Positions 43,061 to 47,813 of a stretch of 47,813 nucleotides of DNA are shown here, piece by piece. The notes below the pieces were generated by a model. The model made no database searches. It was not told the origin of the DNA and saw only the letters and a program-made list of their open reading frames with translations. Source of the DNA: Dinochytrium kinnereticum (lineage: Eukaryota > Chytridiomycota > Chytridiomycetes > Chytridiales > Chytridiaceae); contig JADGJT010000014.1 in NCBI GenBank assembly GCA_027604005.1, positions 24,321 to 72,133 of the forward strand, written 5' to 3'. The translations under genes and the position numbers were made by a program. Each line of letters opens with the position of its first letter. Within the stretch, counting starts at the first letter, position 1.

Positions 43061-43719
43061 ATGCCTTCAAATATGCAAAAGACAAAGACTGATCTCGAGA
43101 AGTGTTCAAATGATACCCTAGTATCCTGGTCCAGCCATGAGCTGGTAATACCTCTTAAACTTTGCCTGACGCCTGCATTTTTTCTTTTTAATCAGAATAG
43201 CCAAGAGAAAAAGAACTTACTCAAGGAAATAGTTCAAAAACATACTGAAGGTCGAGACATCAATAGATTCGCCACGTTCGGCATCTAACAATGTACTTAA
43301 AATTCAAGTTTTTCAGACTATGTACGTTTTGTTGACAGCAATTGAAAGGCTGTGAAGACATTCTCCCAAAAATCGGAGGAGGTCCAATGTATAACCTTAC
43401 ATAAAGAGGCCGCATGCTGGATTGGAAATGACTTGTGATCACTCTGAAGGCTTTTCTTCGATGAGAAATGAATTTCTTTCGCTTCTTACTGGTTCAGGTA
43501 ATCACATATGTATGCTAACGGGTCCGACGGCCGTATTTCAAGCAATCCCGAAAGGACCTCAGACACAGCAGATGCCGTACCCCCTCGACCTTACAATACT
43601 AAATGTGAGCTTGTTGATCAAAAGATATTTTCTGGACCCACTCAGAAAGTCGCTCTCGGCTGCTGCATTCATTCAAACTTCGTTTGTTGTGATTCTTTCA
43701 GACACCGATTTATTTTTGA
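43061..43719 (+). CDS. Small unrecognised protein gene with unresolved splicing
   Basis: Starts MPSNMQKTKTDLEKCSNDTL at 43061; a clear intron (GTAATA...AATCAG) leads to 'NSQEKKNLLKEIVQKHTE'. Further on, + strand segments 'SQKSEEVQCITLHKEAACW', '(N)PERTSDTADAVPPRPYNTK' and 'CELVDQKIFSGPTQK' look coding. They end plausibly after a 3' splice at a TGA at 43717-43719, 21 bases from the stop of the convergent ankyrin gene. The junction around 43250-43357 is unclear: a simple join runs into TGA at 43343, a 36-nt intron would leave a 5-nt exon, and a GTTCAA donor would skip part of the second exon. No family recognised, no signal peptide or membrane segment seen. Confidence 0.5.
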
Positions 43720-43740
43720 CAATCTTGGCAGCAAGCATCC

Positions 43741-44489
43741 TCAGGATGGTACAATAACTAAGGACCATCCTGAGGGGACGTGCATCCATGACCTTTGGCT
43801 GTTCTGTTTAACATTTATGGGAATCATACGGCCATCAAGCATTCTTTGCAGGCCAAATGACTCATCGCACGAAACCTCGTCCATCTCGTTTCTAATCTGG
43901 GCTCGAGTGTCTTCCAGAGTGTCTAATGGCGATATAAATATTGTTCCAATGGCAGTAAATCGTTCTTCTTGCTGCCTGTAAACTACAACGTCTCGCAATG
44001 CTCCTGACAAATAGTGATGCAAAAAGTCGGTATGCAGTTACTTCAAATGCCTATCTTACCAGTGTCTCTGCTGGATGCAGGCTTAGTCAAAGTAATGGGT
44101 ATTGCCGGTGTCGTTTTGGGAAGTTCGGTGGGCCTTTCGGTCTCACTATCCCTCCGAAGATAGTTTGGAATAAACACTTTCTGCTTGGGTTCACGGCTTT
44201 CAATAGCCTCTGGCGTTACATTGAACAGTTCAGCAACGTTCTTGTTCGCTACATCGGCGGCAGTCTCTCCCTTTGAATTTTTACTCGAAAGGCTGGCGCC
44301 TTCTGCGATCAATATCCGAACCAAATCGTTGTGGCCTCTTTTGCTAGCCCAATGCAAAGGAGTCCAACCATTGACAGGGTGTGCAGCATTGACGGAAACT
44401 CCATTCCTGAGAAGCATTTCTACAGCCTTCAGGTCGCCAGTAGCGCATGCCTCTAGCATGGAATTGATGAGCTCCACCTCATGCGACAT
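43741..44489 (-). CDS. Ankyrin-repeat protein, ANKRD40-like
   Basis: Starts MSHEVELINSMLEACATGDL at 44489. Two to three ankyrin repeats follow: 'KAVEMLLRNGVSVNAAHPVN' / 'GWTPLHWASKRGHNDLVRIL' / 'IAEGASLSSKNSKGETAADV'. Then comes 'VFIPNYLRRDSE', close to the FVPNYL motif of vertebrate ANKRD40. An intron of about 57 nt joins 'SSRDTG' to 'ALRDVVVYRQQEERFTAIGT' and a C-terminal domain 'SPLDTLEDTRAQIRNEMDEV' ending 'HVPSGWSLVIVPS'. The ankyrin part followed by a small ubiquitin-like C-terminal region is the ANKRD40 layout; the protein has no assigned biochemical role. The frame continues upstream without an ATG, so 44489 is the start. Confidence 0.82.
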
Positions 44490-44629
44490 ACTGAAAGAAG
44501 GTGCCAATAGGCAAAAACGACGTATTCTCTTTTTCCTATGAGATTGGTATATACCGGATGCAAGTCAGCTTGATTCCATTTATTTATTTGATTTGGAATC
44601 CCGAAAAACAAAAACAAACTTTCTTGACA
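44490..44629. promoter_or_regulatory. Bidirectional promoter, ANKRD40-like / IQGAP
   Basis: 140 bases between divergent start codons, the longest such spacer in the compact part, AT-rich on the IQGAP side. Confidence 0.5.
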
Positions 44630-47600
44630 ATGAGCTTGCCTGAGCCGCCTGCTGGTCATGATGCGGACGTTCACGGTCAGTAACTGGCACGCCTACATAC
44701 ACCAGCCCTGATAAATATTCATAACCTACTTTCTGAAAACAGGTATGCAAGGGAGGCTGCGACTGCAAAAGGGTCAAGCAAAAGACAAGGATGCGTCCTG
44801 GATGGACAAAGAGCGTATGCAGCTCCAGGCGTATGAATATCTCTGTCATATTGGAGAAGCCAAAGAGTATGATCTCTCTCAGTTTATTTTTCTGACAAAG
44901 TGTCCTACTAGGTGGATTGAAGCTTGTATCCATGAGCCTATTGCTCCAACAACTCAGTTGGAAGAAGACCTAAGAAATGGTATCATCTTGGCGAAGCTCG
45001 CGCGATCCTATTCCCCACAGAGCGTAAAGAAGATTTTTGAGGTTTGGGTTTCGTACTCATCTTTTTATTGACCCTGGTTGATGAAGGACAAAACCAAACT
45101 TCAGTACAAGCACTCTGACAATATCAACTATCTGCTGAATGCCATGAAGGAAGTTGGCCTTCCTCAAGTAATGATTTCAAGCTTATAAATTCCTTAACAG
45201 CCCCGTTAATTGAAGAGGCTGCGTACTCATTATCCTCTTTATCATAGGTTTTCTTTTTCGAATTGACCGATCTATATGAGAAGAAAAACATCCCAAAAGT
45301 CATTTACTGCATTCACGCGCTTAGGTGAGAAGCACAAAGTATGTCGTAACTTCTGATCGCTCGACAACAAAAATAGCCACGTGCTCGCCTCAAAAGGGCT
45401 TGCGCCACCGATCAAAAACCTCCTTGGCAAGCTGACATTCACCGATAAGGAACTAGATGCAACCCAGCAGTCATTGGAGCAGGCTGGTGTCCAAATGCCG
45501 CAATTCAGCAACCTCGAAAGCGCTCTTAAGGCTGAATTAAATGAACCAGAGCCGACGGAAGAGGAGAGTGAGTGTGTCAAAGCGCTGTTTCATAAAACCC
45601 GAACTCTACTAATTGGTATCGAACAACAGAGCGCGCCGCCTTCTTCGCCACAAATCAGTCAAAATTAATCAAATGTCAAGCTCTCGCTCGTCAACGCCTT
45701 GCCCGCAAGCAGCTCCAGTCTTTGAAGGACGAAAAGGAGGCAAAGCTGCGTGCCGAGAAGGAACGCCTTCAAAAAGTTATTAAAGCACAGTCCCTTGTCC
45801 GCATGCATAACGCTCGTCGTAACTACGTGAACAGACTGACCTATCTGAAGAGTAACGAGAAGGCAGCACTCGAGATCCAGGCAACATGGAAGATGCACGT
45901 TGCCAGAAGATCTTATGTGAAGCGGTTACAGCAGATTCGCGGCATTGAGCCCCAAATCACTAGGGTGCGGATCTGATTAATGTTGTAAACGTAACGCTAA
46001 TATGTTTGCTTGCTTTTCTTCTTAGTTGCAAGCAGCGATCCGCGGGAAGAAATATAGGCAGGCCTATCTTGCGCGGTTGAAACATTTCAAGGAGAATGAA
46101 GCTGCTATCGTCAAAATCCAAGCCTTCTGGAGGGCAAAGCATGCTCAGAACGCGTACCAGTCTCTCTGTAAGCATACCGATAAATAGTTTACAGAAATTA
46201 ATGAATTTATTCACCAACCTTTTCCGCTCCAACTTTAGCGAACCTAAAGAATCCTCCACTGAAAACGATTCAGGAGTTCATCGACCTCCTAGACGACACC
46301 GAGAAAGACTTCGAAGACGAGATCGACGTCGAGCAGCTCCGACGCCTCGTTGTGAAAAAAATTCGAGAAAACATCCAAACCGAGGTTCAGCTTAACGAAC
46401 TCGACCTGAAAATTGCTCTGCTTGTCAAGAATCGAATCTCCCTGGAGGAGGTCGTTCACTCTACTAAGAAAATGAAGCTAACCCTATCGGGCGAGAGCAT
46501 TGCGGAGAAGGATCATAATCCATTCTCTCATCGAAGCATGGATAAGGAGTCTCGTGCAAAGTATGAGGCGTATCAGCAGTTGTTCTATCTTCTTCAGACG
46601 CAGCCGAATTACCTTGCCAAGATGATGTTCACTTTGAATAAGAAGAGTGGAGGAAGCGTGATTAAGTTTTTAGAGCAGGTCGTTTTGACTTTGTATGGGT
46701 ATGCTCAAAACACGAGGGAGGAGTATTTGTTGCTGTCTCTGATCAAGGTATGACTGAATCGTCTGAATCCAGGAGAGCTTAAGTCTATTTTATAGACTGC
46801 TATCAAGATCGAAGTTGACGAGATCTCAAAAATTGACGAATTCTGGCGGTCGAACCCCTTCTTCATCAAGCTTGTCCTTCATTACACCAGGTGAAAAATC
46901 ACTCCTTATTTGAATAATTACTTTGGTCTAATTACCATCCATCAGAGGCGCAAAAGAGAGGCAATTCCTTCGAGACCTTCTCCAACCCCTCCTTAAAGTA
47001 ATCATGTCAGATGCCAGTCTCGATCTCGAATGCGATCCCCTCTTCGTAAGTCCCAATTCCATCATTTGTCTACTTAGCACCACGGACTTTTCCAGATCTA
47101 CAAAAGCCTTATCAGAGAAGAAGAATCTCGCACCGGGGAGCAAAGCACTAGGCCGTATGATGCAACAGCAGCTCAAGCCGCCCAAGACCCCGACGTTATA
47201 GAAAGGCAACGGAAGAGTGAGTGCCTATCTTTCAATTCTTCGTGAACTTAACAATTTTAAACAAAAAGATTCCGTAAAGTTGAAGCACATCACGGACCAG
47301 TTCTTGGCTTCCATAATGAAGTCAATCAAGACGATGCCTTTTGGTATCCGGTACATTGCTATGCAGCTTAAGGAGATCATAAGGGTATGCTTTGCATAAA
47401 TAGATGCTTTGATAACTCACTGTGGTCGTAGGAAAAATTCCCTGGAAATGACACGGAGGTGACAAAGCTTGTTGGAAACCTTATCTATTACCGATACATC
47501 AACCCAGCGATAGTGTGAGTGAATCCAAAGGCTTCCTACTTAGTATACACTAACTTACTATTTCGCATATAGCGCGCCTGAAGCTTTTGACGTCATCGAA

Positions 47601-47813
47601 GCTGCAGTCTCCCCTACTCAGCGAAAGAACCTGGCGGAGGTGAGCGACACAGAAACATATTAAAACCAACCTTTTCTCCGATTAGGTTGCCAAAACGCTC
47701 CACCAAATCTCTGTCAACAGGCTGAACCCAAATGCAACTGACAGTTTCACGCAAGACATGAACGAGTACGTGTCACAATCTGCAAAGAAGTTTTTTGGTT
47801 TCTTTAATGAAGG
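44630..47813 (+). CDS. IQGAP-family protein (Rng2/Iqg1-like), 3' end beyond window
   Basis: Starts MSLPEPPAGHDADVHG at 44630. After short introns comes a calponin-homology domain: 'YEYLCHIGEAKE', 'WIEACIHEPIAPTTQLEEDL', 'RNGIILAKLARSY', 'HSDNINYLLNAMKEVGLP', 'DLYEKKNIPKVIYCIHAL'. At least four IQ-like motifs follow ('IKAQSLVRMHNARRNYVNRL', 'IQATWKMHVARRSYVKRL', 'LQAAIRGKKYRQAYLARL', 'IQAFWRAKHAQNAYQSL'). The RasGAP-related domain includes 'LAKMMFTLNKKSGG', 'EYLLLSLIKTAIKIEVDEI', 'NPFFIKLVLHYTRGAKERQ' and 'LVGNLIYYRYINPAIVAPE'; the window ends inside or just after it. IQGAPs bind actin, calmodulin-like light chains and Rho GTPases without GAP activity, and build the cytokinetic ring in fungi. 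The missing part should contain the RasGAP_C domain. Confidence 0.92.

Noticed and set aside
43343..43345. In-frame TGA as stop-codon readthrough or recoding
   Set aside because: No recoding element is visible and alternative splicing explanations are simpler; kept only as an unresolved junction.
1..47813. CRISPR arrays, transposons, tRNA or rRNA genes
   Set aside because: No regularly spaced repeats, terminal repeats with transposase remnants, or tRNA box A/B pairs were found by reading.

Overview
The window is eukaryotic nuclear DNA, most likely from a zoosporic (flagellated) fungus of the chytrid type. Genes are split by spliceosomal GT-AG introns. Fungal families (LEU5-like CoA carrier, PPG1-like phosphatase, possibly a DUF6604 protein) sit beside flagellum and basal-body families lost from most non-flagellated fungi (CFAP298, LZTFL1). 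A WW-MyTH4-RhoGAP protein, a SFI1-like centrin-binding repeat protein and an IQGAP complete the picture. Species cannot be assigned from sequence alone.

Left part (about 1-17.4 kb) is loosely packed and GC-richer. It holds a long unrecognised protein possibly of the DUF6604 group (+), a secreted tyrosinase with N-terminal Cys-rich/lectin-like modules (-), a PPG1-like Ser/Thr phosphatase (-), a two-RRM RNA-binding protein (+), an unrecognised low-complexity protein (+) and a LEU5/SLC25A16-type mitochondrial CoA carrier (+). Introns whose ends I could place are about 56-160 nt, and intergenic gaps of 0.3-1.1 kb carry homopolymer tracts and short tandem repeats.

Right part (about 17.4-47.8 kb) is AT-richer and extremely compact. 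In order: WW-MyTH4-RhoGAP (-), HSBP1 (+), carnitine acetyltransferase (+), AVL9 (-), CFAP298 (-), YggS/PLPBP (+), SWI3/RSC8-like (-), QCR9 (+), NSL1/Mis14-like (-), BSD-domain protein (-), SFI1-like (+), acetoacetyl-CoA synthetase (-), exosome RRP45 (+/- pair partner, - strand), LZTFL1 (+), two small unrecognised genes, an ANKRD40-like ankyrin protein (-) and an IQGAP cut off by the window end (+). Many introns are only 35-45 nt. Most genes form head-to-head pairs whose start codons lie 14-141 bp apart, and convergent stop codons are often 20-100 bp apart.

Functionally the right part mixes flagellum/centrosome/cytokinesis genes (CFAP298, LZTFL1, SFI1, IQGAP, RhoGAP, NSL1-like) with acetyl/acetoacetyl-CoA metabolism (carnitine acetyltransferase, acetoacetyl-CoA synthetase; the CoA carrier lies just to the left). 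I did not find a self-contained new defence, mobile or biosynthetic system. The strongest unusual signals are architectural: minimal introns, a 13-nt microexon, a 14-bp divergent promoter, the change in gene architecture near 17 kb, and the domain combinations of the tyrosinase and the RhoGAP.
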